The notes: generated by a model from the letters alone, not told the origin. Shown: positions 14,362-24,377, counted from the first letter of the stretch. The stretch is DNA of 50,407 nt from an uncultured Bacteroidota bacterium (GCA_903851365.1 CAINOB010000049.1:1-50407); one strand, 5' to 3'. A program made the numbers and translations.

Positions 14362-16029
14362 TCAGTTTTTTACCTGTTTTTCCTGAAAAAGAAGTTGGGT
14401 ACGCGGATCGAGATGAACATCACTGACCGGAAATTCGACAGGCATCGAGTAATGAGATTGCTGATCCTTAACGCTGAGTTTGTAATACGCTGATTTTCCA
14501 GGTGTCAGGCCACCGGTTTTTGTGGTATCTCCAAGAAATTCTACCGGTAAGGTAAAATCAAAAGTCCTCTGAACCTGGGTTTGCTTCAGATCTATCTCCA
14601 CCGTATTCTTCTTTTGGTCGAATTTCCACGACCACTCAATGACAGGTTGTCCGGGTACCTCGAGCCATTGTTTGAAAAAATATCCTAGTCTCCGACCGGA
14701 TACCGTTTCCATAATAGCTTGGAAATCTGAGGTCAGGGCGTTCTTATTCCGATAGGTAGCATAGAATTTCCGGATTCCTTCCCAAAATATCCTGTCCCCG
14801 AGTTCCTGCCTCAGCATATGAAGCACCCAGGCGCCTTTCTGATAGGAATTTGTGCTTAGGAGATCCATCTTATTGGTAATAGTGGTGTCGATTACCGGTT
14901 TTGGACTCCTCTGGAACGACCGGATCACCTGTTTCCGCATATCCGACATACTGGCGCTCAACTTCCGGCCGGATATCATGGAATCGGCATAGCAGGCTTC
15001 AAGGTAAGTAGCGAAACCTTCGCTCAGCCAGATATGATGCCAGTCGTATTCTGTAACTGCATCGCCAAACCACTGATGAGCAATTTCATGGGCTAATAAG
15101 CTGCTTAACTGGTTTTTGCCTGTAACTGAGTTTTCATAATAGAAAATGCATCCTGAATTTTCCATTCCACCGAACTTGGTTTTCGACTGAACATTGGCCA
15201 GCTTCTCAAAACTGTAGGGTCCCACAAGATTCTGATAAAATGTCAGGATATCTGCCGCAGGCTTATAATCAACGAATCCGGCATCCCTGTTTTGTGAATA
15301 AACCCAGGTTTGTACCGGAATCCCTTTCGAGAATCCTGAGGTCGACCAGGCAAAATCGGCCACTCCGATTACCATGACTTTTGTCGGTAAGGGAACATCT
15401 TCTTTCCAGTGGGTAATCCTGATAGGCTGGTGATTAGCTAAGGTATCGTGGTATTCACCAGCCAGGTAGCCATTACCGACGACAGAATATTTTTCGGGGG
15501 CCGATACGATAAATTCCACCGTTGCCTTATCGGAAGGATGATCGACGCAAGGCAGCCAGTTACGAGCCCTGTCGGGCCAGTTATCACCAAAAAATGTACG
15601 TTCACCGTATTTATTTTTCGATATGATCAATCCATCAGCCGGTATTCCTGAATAATACACTGTCACTGCGAAAGTTCCGGGGATCTTTACCGTATCGGGA
15701 ATTTCAATTTCAATAATGTCGTTTCTGTGCTGATAGGAGAGGGGATGGAGTCCGGATTCAACCCGGCTTACAGTCATCCCTGTTCCCGCACCTTTGGCTC
15801 TAAGCAAATCGAGTTTAAGAACATTTGTCCTGGCTGAAATTTTAGCCGTTATAGATGCCACTCCTTCAATGCGATCTGTACTGTCGTTGAGGCAGATCCG
15901 GAAACAATAATGAATAACATCTATATTCAGGTTTCGCTGGTAATCATCTTTAGCTGATAGTGCACCTGGAAACAGTGATAAGACCAGGACCGATATAAAT
16001 AAAAACAGTTTAGGGGCCATATCCGACAA
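14362..16029 (-). CDS. M1 family zinc aminopeptidase, secreted
   Basis: 555 residues with a signal peptide (cleavage near GALSAKDD, residue 26). The gluzincin aminopeptidase motifs are complete: the exopeptidase motif GGMEN at 287-291, HEIAHQW with zinc ligands H314 and H318, and E337 in LSEGFATY. The N-terminal domain is the beta-rich M1 type, and the protein ends soon after the catalytic helical part, so it is a short member (no large ERAP-type C-terminal domain). It probably trims peptides in the periplasm. It ends 48 bases upstream of the thioredoxin gene and starts three bases downstream of hflC's stop, so it may be co-transcribed with hflK-hflC. Confidence 0.95.
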   Translation of the reverse strand: MSDMAPKLFLFISVLVLSLFPGALSAKDDYQRNLNIDVIHYCFRICLNDSTDRIEGVASITAKISARTNVLKLDLLRAKGAGTGMTVSRVESGLHPLSYQHRNDIIEIEIPDTVKIPGTFAVTVYYSGIPADGLIISKNKYGERTFFGDNWPDRARNWLPCVDHPSDKATVEFIVSAPEKYSVVGNGYLAGEYHDTLANHQPIRITHWKEDVPLPTKVMVIGVADFAWSTSGFSKGIPVQTWVYSQNRDAGFVDYKPAADILTFYQNLVGPYSFEKLANVQSKTKFGGMENSGCIFYYENSVTGKNQLSSLLAHEIAHQWFGDAVTEYDWHHIWLSEGFATYLEACYADSMISGRKLSASMSDMRKQVIRSFQRSPKPVIDTTITNKMDLLSTNSYQKGAWVLHMLRQELGDRIFWEGIRKFYATYRNKNALTSDFQAIMETVSGRRLGYFFKQWLEVPGQPVIEWSWKFDQKKNTVEIDLKQTQVQRTFDFTLPVEFLGDTTKTGGLTPGKSAYYKLSVKDQQSHYSMPVEFPVSDVHLDPRTQLLFQEKQVKN

Positions 16030-16032
16030 ATC

Positions 16033-16971
16033 CTACTTGATTTTTTTCAGGTATTTATAGATCTCACTATCAGTAGTCAGGATCAGGCTGGTTTTATCAT
16101 CGAATGATTTTTCCAGAGCCTCCATAGCCCTTGAAAATCCATATAATTCTCTTGAAGCGGCTGTTTTATTGTAAGCGGCTGCGTAAATCGCCGTTGCCTT
16201 GGCGTCGGCGCGACCCCTGATCTGTTCCGACTGTTTCACGGCTTCAGATTGTATCTGCGCCAGATCGCGTTCCTTGTTACCCTGAATTTTACGGGCTTCA
16301 CCCTGTCCTTCAGATTTGAACCGGTCAGCAATCCTGTTACGTTCACTGATCATCCGGTCATATACATTGGCGCGAACTTCGGGCACATAATTAATCCGTT
16401 TGATCCGAAAATCAAGAATGATAATCCCAAGATCTTTACAGCGGGCGCCGGCCTTTTCAAGTATCATCTTCTCGATTTTTGCGCGTCCGACTTTTATAGT
16501 ATCAAGTGATTCAATCTCCTGCAGATATTCCTCTGAAACTTCTGGTGTCCGGTTAGTGGAACGGATGATATCCAGTAACTCAAAGCTTGCCACAGCATTC
16601 CTGGTTTCTCCGTCAAGAATATCGTCTAACCTCGATTGACCAGAACGCTCATCGCGGAGGCGAACATAAAACTGGAGTGGATCAGTGATCTGCCACCTGG
16701 CGTAGGTTTCAACAAAAATGAATTTTTTATCCTGGGTAGGCACCTGGTTTGGATAGCCATCCCACTTGAGATAGCGTTTATCAAATCGCTGAACTTTTTG
16801 AATCACAGGAATCTTGAAATTTAGTCCGGGCTTGGTCCTTGAACCTCCTACCGGTTTTCCAAACTGGGTAACGATAGCCTGTTGGGTTTCATCGAGCACA
16901 AATGCACCGCCGAAAACCAGGATTAGCAATACAGTAATTGCAATTCCGTAAAGTAAAAGTCTTGTTTTCAT
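16033..16971 (-). CDS. hflC: HflC, membrane protease modulator (SPFH/prohibitin family)
   Basis: 312 residues: N-terminal membrane anchor (residues about 5-26), then an SPFH domain with FGGAFVLDETQQAIVTQFGKP-like entry and IKRINYVPEVRANVYDRMISERNRIADRFKSEG-type coiled segment, rich in Glu/Lys/Arg. HflC and HflK form a large cage around the FtsH protease in the inner membrane and restrain it. It starts three bases after the hflK stop, so the two are clearly one operon in the order hflK-hflC. It ends three bases before the M1 peptidase gene. Confidence 0.95.
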   Translation of the reverse strand: MKTRLLLYGIAITVLLILVFGGAFVLDETQQAIVTQFGKPVGGSRTKPGLNFKIPVIQKVQRFDKRYLKWDGYPNQVPTQDKKFIFVETYARWQITDPLQFYVRLRDERSGQSRLDDILDGETRNAVASFELLDIIRSTNRTPEVSEEYLQEIESLDTIKVGRAKIEKMILEKAGARCKDLGIIILDFRIKRINYVPEVRANVYDRMISERNRIADRFKSEGQGEARKIQGNKERDLAQIQSEAVKQSEQIRGRADAKATAIYAAAYNKTAASRELYGFSRAMEALEKSFDDKTSLILTTDSEIYKYLKKIK

Positions 16972-16974
16972 GGC

Positions 16975-17985
16975 TTATTTGGCTGGGGGTGTGGTTGCAG
17001 GTGCTGTGGCAGGAGTTGTTGCAGGCGTAAGGGTCTTTTTATCAAGATTGAGCAGCGGCAAAACATTGTTGCCTTTCTCATCCACCACAATTTTATCTCC
17101 GATTTTCGGCAGTATCCTTTCCAGGATCTCGAAGTAGAGTCTCTTTTTGGTTACTTCCGGAGCCTTGATATACTCAGCATAAAGTGAGCTGAATCGATCA
17201 GCTTCACCGATGGCGCGGTTTACCCGGTTAAGCGCATAAGCCTCTGCCAGCTGGATGGTTTCCTCAGCTTCCCCTTTAGCACGGGGAATCACCTGATTGT
17301 AATCTGACTCAGCCTGGTTAATCAGCGTTTCCCTTTCCTGTTGTGCCTGGTTCACTGCATTGAACGATGCCTTAACCGGTTCCGGTGGATTCACATCCTG
17401 CAGAACCACTTGCTCTATCTGAAGTCCATTTTCATATTCAACGCACATCGATTGCAATAATGTTTCAACATTGGAGGCTACAGCCTGCCGGCCAACGGTG
17501 AGCACCTCATTCACCGTGCGATCTCCAACAACCTTGCGCATAGCAGCTTCCGACATATCCCTCAGGGCATCCTCTGCATCTCTTACCTTGAATAGATATT
17601 TATAGGAATCCATGATACGGTATTGTACCACCCATTCAACATCTGCGAGGTTCAGGTCGCCTGTCAGCATCAATGATTCAATGCTGAAATCCTTATCGGA
17701 ATAGGTTGTGCGGACATCCGGGGTAAGGGTCCGAAATCCAAATTCCAGTTTTAATTGCCTCTGCACGGGAATTTTATACATCTTTTCCACTCCCAGCGGC
17801 GCAATAAAACTCAGTCCGGGGGCAACGGTGCGGTTAAATTTCCCAAGAAATAACACTACTCCCTGCTCCTCCGGTTTGATGGTCTTGATGGATGTAGCCA
17901 GGATGATGATAACGAGCAACCCGACCACCACCTGCCGCAAGTTAGCCCTTATCCACCTTATGATTTCTTCAGCTCTTTCATTCAT
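16975..17985 (-). CDS. hflK: HflK, membrane protease modulator (SPFH/prohibitin family)
   Basis: 336 residues, partner of HflC in the FtsH-modulating cage. A single membrane segment at about 17-33 (VVVGLLVIIILATSIK) precedes the SPFH domain; IKPEEQGVVLFLGKFNRTV is typical. The coiled part includes NQAQQERETLINQAE. The C-terminus is a Pro/Thr/Ala tail (repeated ATTPAT-like units), a common low-complexity end in this family. It starts 98 bases after the DUF4252 stop, so it probably has its own promoter, though none was clear. Confidence 0.94.
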   Translation of the reverse strand: MNERAEEIIRWIRANLRQVVVGLLVIIILATSIKTIKPEEQGVVLFLGKFNRTVAPGLSFIAPLGVEKMYKIPVQRQLKLEFGFRTLTPDVRTTYSDKDFSIESLMLTGDLNLADVEWVVQYRIMDSYKYLFKVRDAEDALRDMSEAAMRKVVGDRTVNEVLTVGRQAVASNVETLLQSMCVEYENGLQIEQVVLQDVNPPEPVKASFNAVNQAQQERETLINQAESDYNQVIPRAKGEAEETIQLAEAYALNRVNRAIGEADRFSSLYAEYIKAPEVTKKRLYFEILERILPKIGDKIVVDEKGNNVLPLLNLDKKTLTPATTPATAPATTPPAK

Positions 17986-18083
17986 GATTGCCTTTTGCTT
18001 GATTTAAACTATTCAAAATCTGAATAATCGTTTAAAATTAGCATTTTGACAATCATTAATCCACGCTGGAACGTAAAACTGCA

Positions 18084-18656
18084 CTAGTTTGGCAAAATCT
18101 GCTGTACGTACCCCATCATTTCTTCCATCTGGTAAATGGTCTTGATCTTGATATCGCCCCGGATATCAATTACATTCCGGTCAGTAATTAACAGAAACTC
18201 ATTATCAGCCGGACCGAATTCTTTCTTGAGGAAAAGTACCAGCGATCGGTTACTGCGGGCTTTCAGCAGTTGGGTGTAGCCTGTGATATCAAGGTTTTCG
18301 ATCACCTGATTATAAAAGGTCGGGTCCACCTGTATTGATTCGGGATCGGCATTATCAATTGCTTCTTGTTCACCGGAAGTTCTTCTCTTATCCAGCATCT
18401 TAACCGATTTGATCTTTTTAAACAAGGCAATGGAGGTAGAATCCGCATTTTCCAATTCACAAAAAGCCTTAAACATATCCTCCCCAATTTCAACCAGACT
18501 GTAGCGGTTATCTGAGGAGTATTGGTTTAATAATTCTGATAACCTAGTTTTTGCATTGGTGGAGCCTGGTCCTGAGGTAAAACCAGCCGAACTCGCAACC
18601 TGGGCTGAAAGACCAATTGGCAGTAATACCATAATAATTATAAATAACTTTTTCAT
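18084..18656 (-). CDS. DUF4252 domain secreted protein
   Basis: 190 residues with a signal peptide (MKKLFIIIMVLLPIGLSAQ) and a DUF4252-type body of alternating helix and strand. The family is common in Bacteroidota and its function is not known. It is the third gene of a tight operon with an ECF sigma factor and a membrane partner (its ATG overlaps the partner's stop by four bases), so it is likely either a target or a periplasmic component of that signalling unit. No catalytic motif is visible. Confidence 0.85.
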   Translation of the reverse strand: MKKLFIIIMVLLPIGLSAQVASSAGFTSGPGSTNAKTRLSELLNQYSSDNRYSLVEIGEDMFKAFCELENADSTSIALFKKIKSVKMLDKRRTSGEQEAIDNADPESIQVDPTFYNQVIENLDITGYTQLLKARSNRSLVLFLKKEFGPADNEFLLITDRNVIDIRGDIKIKTIYQMEEMMGYVQQILPN

Positions 18657-19078
18657 GGGATATAATTTTTAGTTGAATTTGACTCTTGCTTTTGATTGCT
18701 GCGCGAGGCGCCTTTTTTTGAAGGCTTAATTGCTGCTGACATGGCCGTGAGATCTTCAATCCGGCTGAATTCTTCCTTAACGGTTTTGCTGCAAATCGAT
18801 AAGGCCCTGATCGTCTGCTCCAAAGATTGCCTGACCTCCGCTTCGGTGTATTTCGGTTTTGACCGGAAGGGACTATGATCCGAAGTGATCACCCAGGTGG
18901 TCGCAAAAAGGATCAGTATAGCAGCGGCTGCCGGATACCACCATCGGTTTATACGCTTATGGGGTAGTTCGATTTCTGAGGCAATCTCCTCATATATTTT
19001 CAGGGATTCTGCTTTTTCTGCCCTGATATATTGATCGTACAGTTCCTTAAAGTCGGGGTCGATGTGTTCATGTTCCAT
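18653..19078 (-). CDS. Membrane partner (anti-sigma-like) of ECF sigma factor
   Basis: 141 residues: a charged N-terminal cytosolic part (1-45), one transmembrane helix at about 48-65 (YPAAAAILILFATTWVI) and an extracytoplasmic helical tail rich in Lys/Ser. This topology, and an 11-base overlap with the sigma gene upstream, suggest an anti-sigma factor that holds the sigma at the membrane. No zinc-binding HxxxCxxC motif is present, so it is not a ZAS-type anti-sigma. Function is inferred from position rather than homology. Confidence 0.75.
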   Translation of the reverse strand: MEHEHIDPDFKELYDQYIRAEKAESLKIYEEIASEIELPHKRINRWWYPAAAAILILFATTWVITSDHSPFRSKPKYTEAEVRQSLEQTIRALSICSKTVKEEFSRIEDLTAMSAAIKPSKKGASRSNQKQESNSTKNYIP

Positions 19079-19577
19079 AACTGATCTCCTTTTTCATTTT
19101 TTCCGATATCGTGGCCCGACTCCGGGCAACATTCACGCGAACTGCATTCACTGTCATATTCAGCATGGTTGAAATCTCATCATAATCAAAATCCTGGAAG
19201 TCCCTGAGTTCAAGTATGATCTTCTGTTTTGGCGGCAGATTGTCCATAGCCATCCTGATTTGGCGAATCAGGTCAATGTTTTCAAAATCCCGGTCAATCC
19301 TGGTATTATCAAGGACCTCGATAAAATCGGTACCCGTGACCAGCCGGAAACGATTGCGCTTTCGGAGCCTGTCGATGCAGTCCCGGTATAATGCTGTGAA
19401 AGCGTAAGTTTTTATGTTTCCCGTGGTTTCCAATTTTTTCCTGTTATTCCAAAGTTTCAGCATCAGTTCCTGCATCGCATCCTGAGCATCTTCGCGGTTT
19501 CTGAGCATACGGAAGGCAAACCCGAACAGGTTGGGTTTTAATGGCTCAATTAAATTCAGGAAGACCTCTTGATGCAT
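19068..19577 (-). CDS. ECF-type RNA polymerase sigma factor
   Basis: 169 residues with sigma region 2 (NLFGFAFRMLRNREDAQDAMQELMLKLWNN) and region 4 (LPPKQKIILELRDFQDFDYDEISTMLNMTVNAVRVNVARSR) linked by a short variable stretch. Both -10 and -35 recognition modules are intact, unlike in the frameshifted sigma at 5456. It redirects RNA polymerase to a small regulon, probably released by its membrane partner. Its stop overlaps the partner gene. A perfect inverted repeat lies 28-44 bases upstream of its start. Confidence 0.94.
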   Translation of the reverse strand: MHQEVFLNLIEPLKPNLFGFAFRMLRNREDAQDAMQELMLKLWNNRKKLETTGNIKTYAFTALYRDCIDRLRKRNRFRLVTGTDFIEVLDNTRIDRDFENIDLIRQIRMAMDNLPPKQKIILELRDFQDFDYDEISTMLNMTVNAVRVNVARSRATISEKMKKEISYGT

Positions 19578-19604
19578 GCTTGAACTATTCAGATACTAAT
19601 ACGT

Positions 19605-19621
19605 ATGAAATGGGATTTCAT
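19605..19621. other. Perfect inverted repeat ATGAAAT-GGG-ATTTCAT
   Basis: 7-bp arms with a 3-base spacer, between the recG stop and the ECF sigma start. There is no T run after it, so it may be an operator of the sigma operon rather than a terminator of recG. Confidence 0.5.
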
Positions 19622-19627
19622 TACATC

Positions 19628-19641
19628 TGCCAACTGCCTAC
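19628..19641. repeat. Short word repeat TGCCAAC TGCCTAC
   Basis: Two heptamers differing at one base; the recG stop codon (19638-19640) falls in the second. It has the same style as the longer word repeats between 4.4 and 12.1 kb, but two units alone are weak evidence. Confidence 0.35.
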
Positions 19642-21749
19642 GATATCCTGCTCCAATCCTTAATCTCCCTCTTCTTTATCGCCAGCTGCTGAACAAGGAT
19701 TTTATTTTCTTCTGATTCCAGCAGCGGGTCCTGCTCAAGAACCTCCTGGGCAACACGACGGGCGTGTTCGAGGATTTTTGTATCAGTTAAAAGATTGGCA
19801 ATGGAAAGATTAAACGGGACCCCGCTTTGCTGGGTGCCTTCCAGGTCACCTGGACCCCTGAGTTTCATGTCGACCTCGGCAATCTCAAATCCGTCATTGG
19901 TGCGGGTCATGGTTTCGATACGGATTTTGGCCTCCTTCGATAGCTTGAATCCGCTCATCAGAATACAGAATGACTGATCGGCGCCACGGCCAACCCTTCC
20001 ACGCAGCTGGTGCAGCTGGCTGAGGCCGAACCGTTCCACGCTTTCGATCATCATTACTGAAGCATTGGGCACATCGACGCCGACTTCGATGACAGTGGTT
20101 GCAACCATGATTTTTGTAATTCCCTTAACGAAATAGTCCATTGCCTTGGCTTTTTCTTCGGGTTTCATCTGTCCGTGTAACACCGAAACAGCATATTCAG
20201 GCGCCGGAAAAGCACGGGTAATGCTCTCGTATCCGTCGTATAAGTTCTTGAAATCCAGCTTTTCCGATTCCTGAATCAACGGATATACAATATAGATTTG
20301 CCTTCCGAGTGCAACCTGCTTACGTAGGAATTCATATACCACCAATCGTTTTGAATCATAATAATGAACCGTCCGGATAGGCTTTCGCCCGGGCGGAAGT
20401 TCATCGATCACCGAAATGTCAAGGTCACCGTATAGTGTCATGGCAAGAGTCCTTGGGATCGGTGTTGCAGTCATCACAAGGATGTGGGGCAGGATGCCAT
20501 CGGCCTTTTCCCACAGACGCGCACGCTGAGCTACGCCAAACCTGTGCTGTTCATCAATCACCACCAGCCCGAGATTTTTAAACTGAACAGTATCTTCAAT
20601 GAGCGCATGCGTCCCGATCAGAATATCAAGTTCACCTTCACGCAGCTCCTCATGCAGTGTTTCGCGGTGACTGTTTTTGGATGAACCGGTGAGCAGCTTA
20701 ACCTGAATGGGCAGGTTTGCCAGCATTCTTGAAAAGGTCTGGTAATGCTGCTGGGCCAGTATCTCGGTCGGCGCCATGAGGCATGCCTGAAAACCGTTAT
20801 CCAGCGCGATCAGCATACTCAGCATGGCCACCAGGGTTTTACCGCTGCCGACATCTCCCTGCAACAATCGGTTCATCTGCAAGCCTGAGCCCAGGTCCTT
20901 GCGGATCTCCCGCATCACCCGTTTTTGAGCGCCAGTCATTTCAAATGGGAGGTTTTCAGCATAAAAACGGTTAAAAAGATTGCCAATCCGAGGAAAGACA
21001 AAACCCTTGATTTTTCGGTTTTTCCAATTTTTCTGTCGGAGCAATCCCAACTGGATCATGAAAAATTCTTCGAATTTCAACCGGTAGCGTGCTCTCTTCA
21101 GTGAATCCTGATCCTTGGGGAAATGAACATTCAGGATTGCTTCGTTGATGCCTGGAAATTTTAAAGTGTTCAGCAAGCCGGCTGGCAGCGTCTCCGGAAT
21201 TTTTCCATAAACTTTCTGCAAAAGTTGATATTCCAGTTTGTGAATCACGCGGGAAGTGAGAAAATTCGACTTCATCTTCTCTGTTGTAGGGTAGGCTGCC
21301 TGATAAGTATAGGGATAGGCTACCTGTTCAGCTTTGGATGATTCCTCCATTTCCGGATGCATAATGGAATACTTGCCGTTATAAAGCGCTGGCTTACCGA
21401 AAATCACATATTCAACGCCTAGTTTAACGGACTGCTGTATCCATTTAATCCCCTGAAACCAGATGAGTTCTATGGAACCCGATGAATCCTCGAACCTTGC
21501 AGTCAACCTCTGTTTTGGCCTCTTTCCGACCATTTCCAGCGTGACAACCTTACCCCGGATCTGAATGAATGATTCCTCTGCTTGAATCTCGCTGATAGAA
21601 TAAAACTTTGTGCGGTCGGTATATTTATAGGGATAATGCCGCAAAAGATCTTCAAAGGTGCTCACACCTAGCTCATTAAGCAGCATCTCACCTCTGCGGG
21701 GCCCAACCCCGGGCAAGAATTTTATATCGGTTTGGAGCAAAGAATCCAT
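19638..21749 (-). CDS. recG: ATP-dependent DNA helicase RecG
   Basis: 703 residues, normal RecG length. The N-terminal wedge/OB domain (about 60-150, IQIRGKVVTLEMVGKRPKQR) binds branched DNA. The helicase core has Walker A GDVGSGKT near residue 300, the DExH box VIDEQHRFGV, ATPIPRTLAMT, and the C-terminal QLRGRVGRG motif; the TRG-like hook (GPGDLEGTQQSGVPF) is present. It remodels stalled forks and Holliday junctions. It stands alone: the ECF operon downstream follows after 60 bases and an ABC gene is divergent upstream. Confidence 0.97.
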   Translation of the reverse strand: MDSLLQTDIKFLPGVGPRRGEMLLNELGVSTFEDLLRHYPYKYTDRTKFYSISEIQAEESFIQIRGKVVTLEMVGKRPKQRLTARFEDSSGSIELIWFQGIKWIQQSVKLGVEYVIFGKPALYNGKYSIMHPEMEESSKAEQVAYPYTYQAAYPTTEKMKSNFLTSRVIHKLEYQLLQKVYGKIPETLPAGLLNTLKFPGINEAILNVHFPKDQDSLKRARYRLKFEEFFMIQLGLLRQKNWKNRKIKGFVFPRIGNLFNRFYAENLPFEMTGAQKRVMREIRKDLGSGLQMNRLLQGDVGSGKTLVAMLSMLIALDNGFQACLMAPTEILAQQHYQTFSRMLANLPIQVKLLTGSSKNSHRETLHEELREGELDILIGTHALIEDTVQFKNLGLVVIDEQHRFGVAQRARLWEKADGILPHILVMTATPIPRTLAMTLYGDLDISVIDELPPGRKPIRTVHYYDSKRLVVYEFLRKQVALGRQIYIVYPLIQESEKLDFKNLYDGYESITRAFPAPEYAVSVLHGQMKPEEKAKAMDYFVKGITKIMVATTVIEVGVDVPNASVMMIESVERFGLSQLHQLRGRVGRGADQSFCILMSGFKLSKEAKIRIETMTRTNDGFEIAEVDMKLRGPGDLEGTQQSGVPFNLSIANLLTDTKILEHARRVAQEVLEQDPLLESEENKILVQQLAIKKREIKDWSRIS

Positions 21750-21834
21750 GGCGGACGAATTTAGCAGTTATCGGCGGCTTTGTTAAATATTGTTAATAAT
21801 TCCGCAATCTCACCACTTATCCTGATTTACAGGA

Positions 21835-21842
21835 TATTTTTG
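21835..21842 (+). promoter_or_regulatory. Candidate -7 element TATTTTTG upstream of the ABC ATPase
   Basis: Exact match to TAnnTTTG, 19 bases before the ATG at 21862, in the divergent gap with recG. No clear TTTG -33 box at the right distance. Confidence 0.35.
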
Positions 21843-21861
21843 CAGACAAACCGCTAGGATT

Positions 21862-22560
21862 ATGGAACAAATGATTGCCCTTAAGGGATTGGTAAAGAAT
21901 TACATGGTTGGAACACAGGTTGTTGAAGCACTTCGCGGCATTAATCTGGTGATTGAAAAAGGTGAATATGTCGCAATCATGGGTCCCTCAGGTTCGGGGA
22001 AATCAACTCTCATGAATATTCTTGGTGCATTGGATACCCCAAGCAGCGGCCATTATTTCCTTAATGGCACAGATGTTAGCCAGATGGTAGATAATGACCT
22101 TGCCATTATCAGAAATAAGGAAATTGGATTTATCTTTCAGACATTCAATCTTTTACCTAGATATGATGCTTTGGAAAATGTTATTCTTCCACTGATCTAT
22201 GGTGGCGTGCCCAAACATGAACGCCGTGAGAGGGGTCTGCAGGTTTTGGAGAAAGTTGGTCTTTCCGACCGCGTCACCCATAAGCCGAATGAGTTGTCCG
22301 GTGGTCAGCGGCAGCGTGTGGCTGTTGCCCGTGCCCTGGTGAATAATCCTTCCATCATCCTGGCCGATGAGCCAACCGGTAACCTCGATTCAAAAACTTC
22401 TGTCGATATTATGAATCTCATTCGTGATATTCATGCACTTGGAAATACAATTATTGTCGTAACCCACGAAGAGGATATCGCTATGAGAGCCCAGAGAATC
22501 ATACGATTACTCGACGGACATATCGAAAGCGATAAATTAAATATGCATCGTATCGCTTAA
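21862..22560 (+). CDS. ABC transporter ATP-binding protein (MacB/LolD type)
   Basis: 232 residues forming a complete nucleotide-binding domain: Walker A GPSGSGKS at about 41, Q-loop FQTFNLLP, signature LSGGQRQR near 145, Walker [16 protein letters not shown] and the H-loop VVTHEED. The sequence is of the MacB/LolD/FtsE class that powers export, lipoprotein release or mechanotransmission. No permease gene is adjacent, so the partner must lie elsewhere. Its last codons overlap a possible intrinsic terminator. Confidence 0.93.
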   Translation: MEQMIALKGLVKNYMVGTQVVEALRGINLVIEKGEYVAIMGPSGSGKSTLMNILGALDTPSSGHYFLNGTDVSQMVDNDLAIIRNKEIGFIFQTFNLLPRYDALENVILPLIYGGVPKHERRERGLQVLEKVGLSDRVTHKPNELSGGQRQRVAVARALVNNPSIILADEPTGNLDSKTSVDIMNLIRDIHALGNTIIVVTHEEDIAMRAQRIIRLLDGHIESDKLNMHRIA

Positions 22561-22571
22561 GGATTTTTTTT
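22528..22571 (+). terminator. Possible terminator overlapping the ABC gene's 3' end
   Basis: AGCGATA (22528-22534) pairs with TATCGCT (22551-22557), a 7-bp perfect stem with a 16-base loop, followed after six bases by eight T. The stem lies within the last codons of the gene. Confidence 0.4.
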
Positions 22572-22575
22572 ATCT

Positions 22576-22606
22576 ATTGTATTTTATTTTAAATAATTTA
22601 CATTTG
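22576..22606 (+). promoter_or_regulatory. Candidate promoter of the DUF2795 gene
   Basis: ATTG (22576-22579), 19 bases, then TACATTTG (22599-22606), an exact TAnnTTTG box 29 bases upstream of the ATG. Confidence 0.45.
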
Positions 22607-22635
22607 CGAAAAAATTGCCTTAATAATCTACAGAT

Positions 22636-22857
22636 ATGTATTGGACACTTGAATTAGCATCCAAACTGGAAGATGCTCCCTGGCCAGCAACCAAAGATGA
22701 GCTCATCGATTTTGGAATTCGCTCCGGAGCTCCACTTGAAGTGATCGAAAATTTGCAGGAGATTGAGGATGAAGGTGAAATCTATGAAAGTATAGAGGAC
22801 ATCTGGCCCGATTATCCAAGCAAGGACGATTTTTTCTTTAATGAGGAAGAATATTAA
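22636..22857 (+). CDS. DUF2795 family small acidic protein
   Basis: 73 residues, strongly acidic at the C-terminus (DDFFFNEEEY). WTLELASKLEDAPWPATKDELIDFGIRSGAP matches the DUF2795 pattern, where a short helical domain precedes an acidic tail. The family is conserved in Bacteroidota and its function is unknown. It has its own candidate promoter and a clear terminator directly after the stop, so it is a monocistronic gene, which fits high or independent expression. Confidence 0.85.
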   Translation: MYWTLELASKLEDAPWPATKDELIDFGIRSGAPLEVIENLQEIEDEGEIYESIEDIWPDYPSKDDFFFNEEEY

Positions 22858-22864
22858 ATGAATC

Positions 22865-22891
22865 AGGCACCGGGAGGTGCCTGTTTTATTT
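22865..22891 (+). terminator. Intrinsic terminator after the DUF2795 gene
   Basis: AGGCACC-GGGA-GGTGCCT (22865-22882) is a 7-bp perfect stem with a tetraloop, followed by GTTTTATTT. It lies between convergent genes and could also slow the opposite transcript. Confidence 0.85.
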
Positions 22892-24377
22892 CCATGTTCT
22901 GATATCTTCACGGGTTATTGGCCGCTTATCTTCCAGCCATTTAAACCCTTCGAGGTACATGTCTTTGACCCCCAGATCTTTAATCGGTGTAAGCTTCGAG
23001 TCTGGATCCTTGATGTTGGCTATTCTGTCAATCCTCTTATCCACAAAATAAATTCGGATATTACTGCATAATGCCTTGTTCTGCCCGATAATCTGTATTC
23101 CATCCTTTGGGTAATATAAGGATTCACAATTGCCCGTAACATCTACGCGGTCAAGTTTTTCAGCCTTGAAGAAACCCTTTATTAACTTTCCTTTTATCTG
23201 ATTGTACAGTGTGCTGTCTTCGCGCGTGACCATTAAAGCATTGTTCCTCATCTCCATACGGTTGATACCTTTTTTTGCCAGAAAAATGCCAAGTGAATCC
23301 GATGTAAGCTGGTTGTTTTCCACCCAGATAAGCGGTTCTTTATATAATCTGATCACACTGTCAATAACCAGGTAGTCAAGCGAATCACATCGTCCCTGAA
23401 TATCCGCACGGAAAAACTGAACATGTGGAAAAGCTTTAATCCGACGCGATTTCGATACTTCTTCCCTCGAGGATTCAAGCGTATCAGCATGGAGAAACAA
23501 ACTGTCCTTTTCACCAGTCATGATGTATAGCACATCCTCCGTAACCCGAAAAAGGTTATTTGGCTCATCATAGAATAAATGCTGTCCCCGGATAATCATA
23601 TTCTCAACCGTATCCCTCATTTCAATGTTCCGATAGGCATTCGTAAATTTGCCAGCCTGATTGTAAATGAGGCTGTCGGTGCGCAGATTCTGCTGCTTGG
23701 CCTGCATGAATACATTTTTGGAGAAGGTTGAGATCCGGTTCTTCGAATCGAGGACTCCCCGGTTGCACGAAATATAACTGCTATCGCTGAATATCTGCGA
23801 CGGACCTTCGAACGACATCGCTTCCGTCTTGGAATTATAGCGAAGACTATCGGTAATGAGTGTATTATCAGGATTAGTAAAGGTTACGCTCTCCTTAAAA
23901 ACAAATTGATCGAGCTTAGTATAATAGTAACCCCAAAAGCTCTCCACCGTATTGGCACTGTCTAATACCTGACCACCACCAAAATAATAGGCGATCTCTT
24001 CCTTCATGTTATAATCGAGTCGTGGAGCCTTAAGCGTTTGCTTTCCATTATCCATAAATACATTGCCTTCGAGCTGTGCAAGTTCAGTCTGGCCACTGTA
24101 ATCCAGGGTTTTAGCATATATATTAAGAGTATCCGCCTTGATGATATGAACCCTGCTGAATCCTTTAAACTGATTGATTGTTTCGTCAAAATAGGCACTA
24201 TCGCAGGTGAGGGTAAAATTTTTATGCGACATTCTCACATTACCGAGCAGACGCTTAATCCCATTGCCGATTCTTGGATCTACAGAAGATACATCGGCGC
24301 CCCAATCAACGATACGGGTCGCCTGCGACTGACCAGCCAGGGAAAACGACAGCGCAAACGCTGCCAGGAAGCACAAT

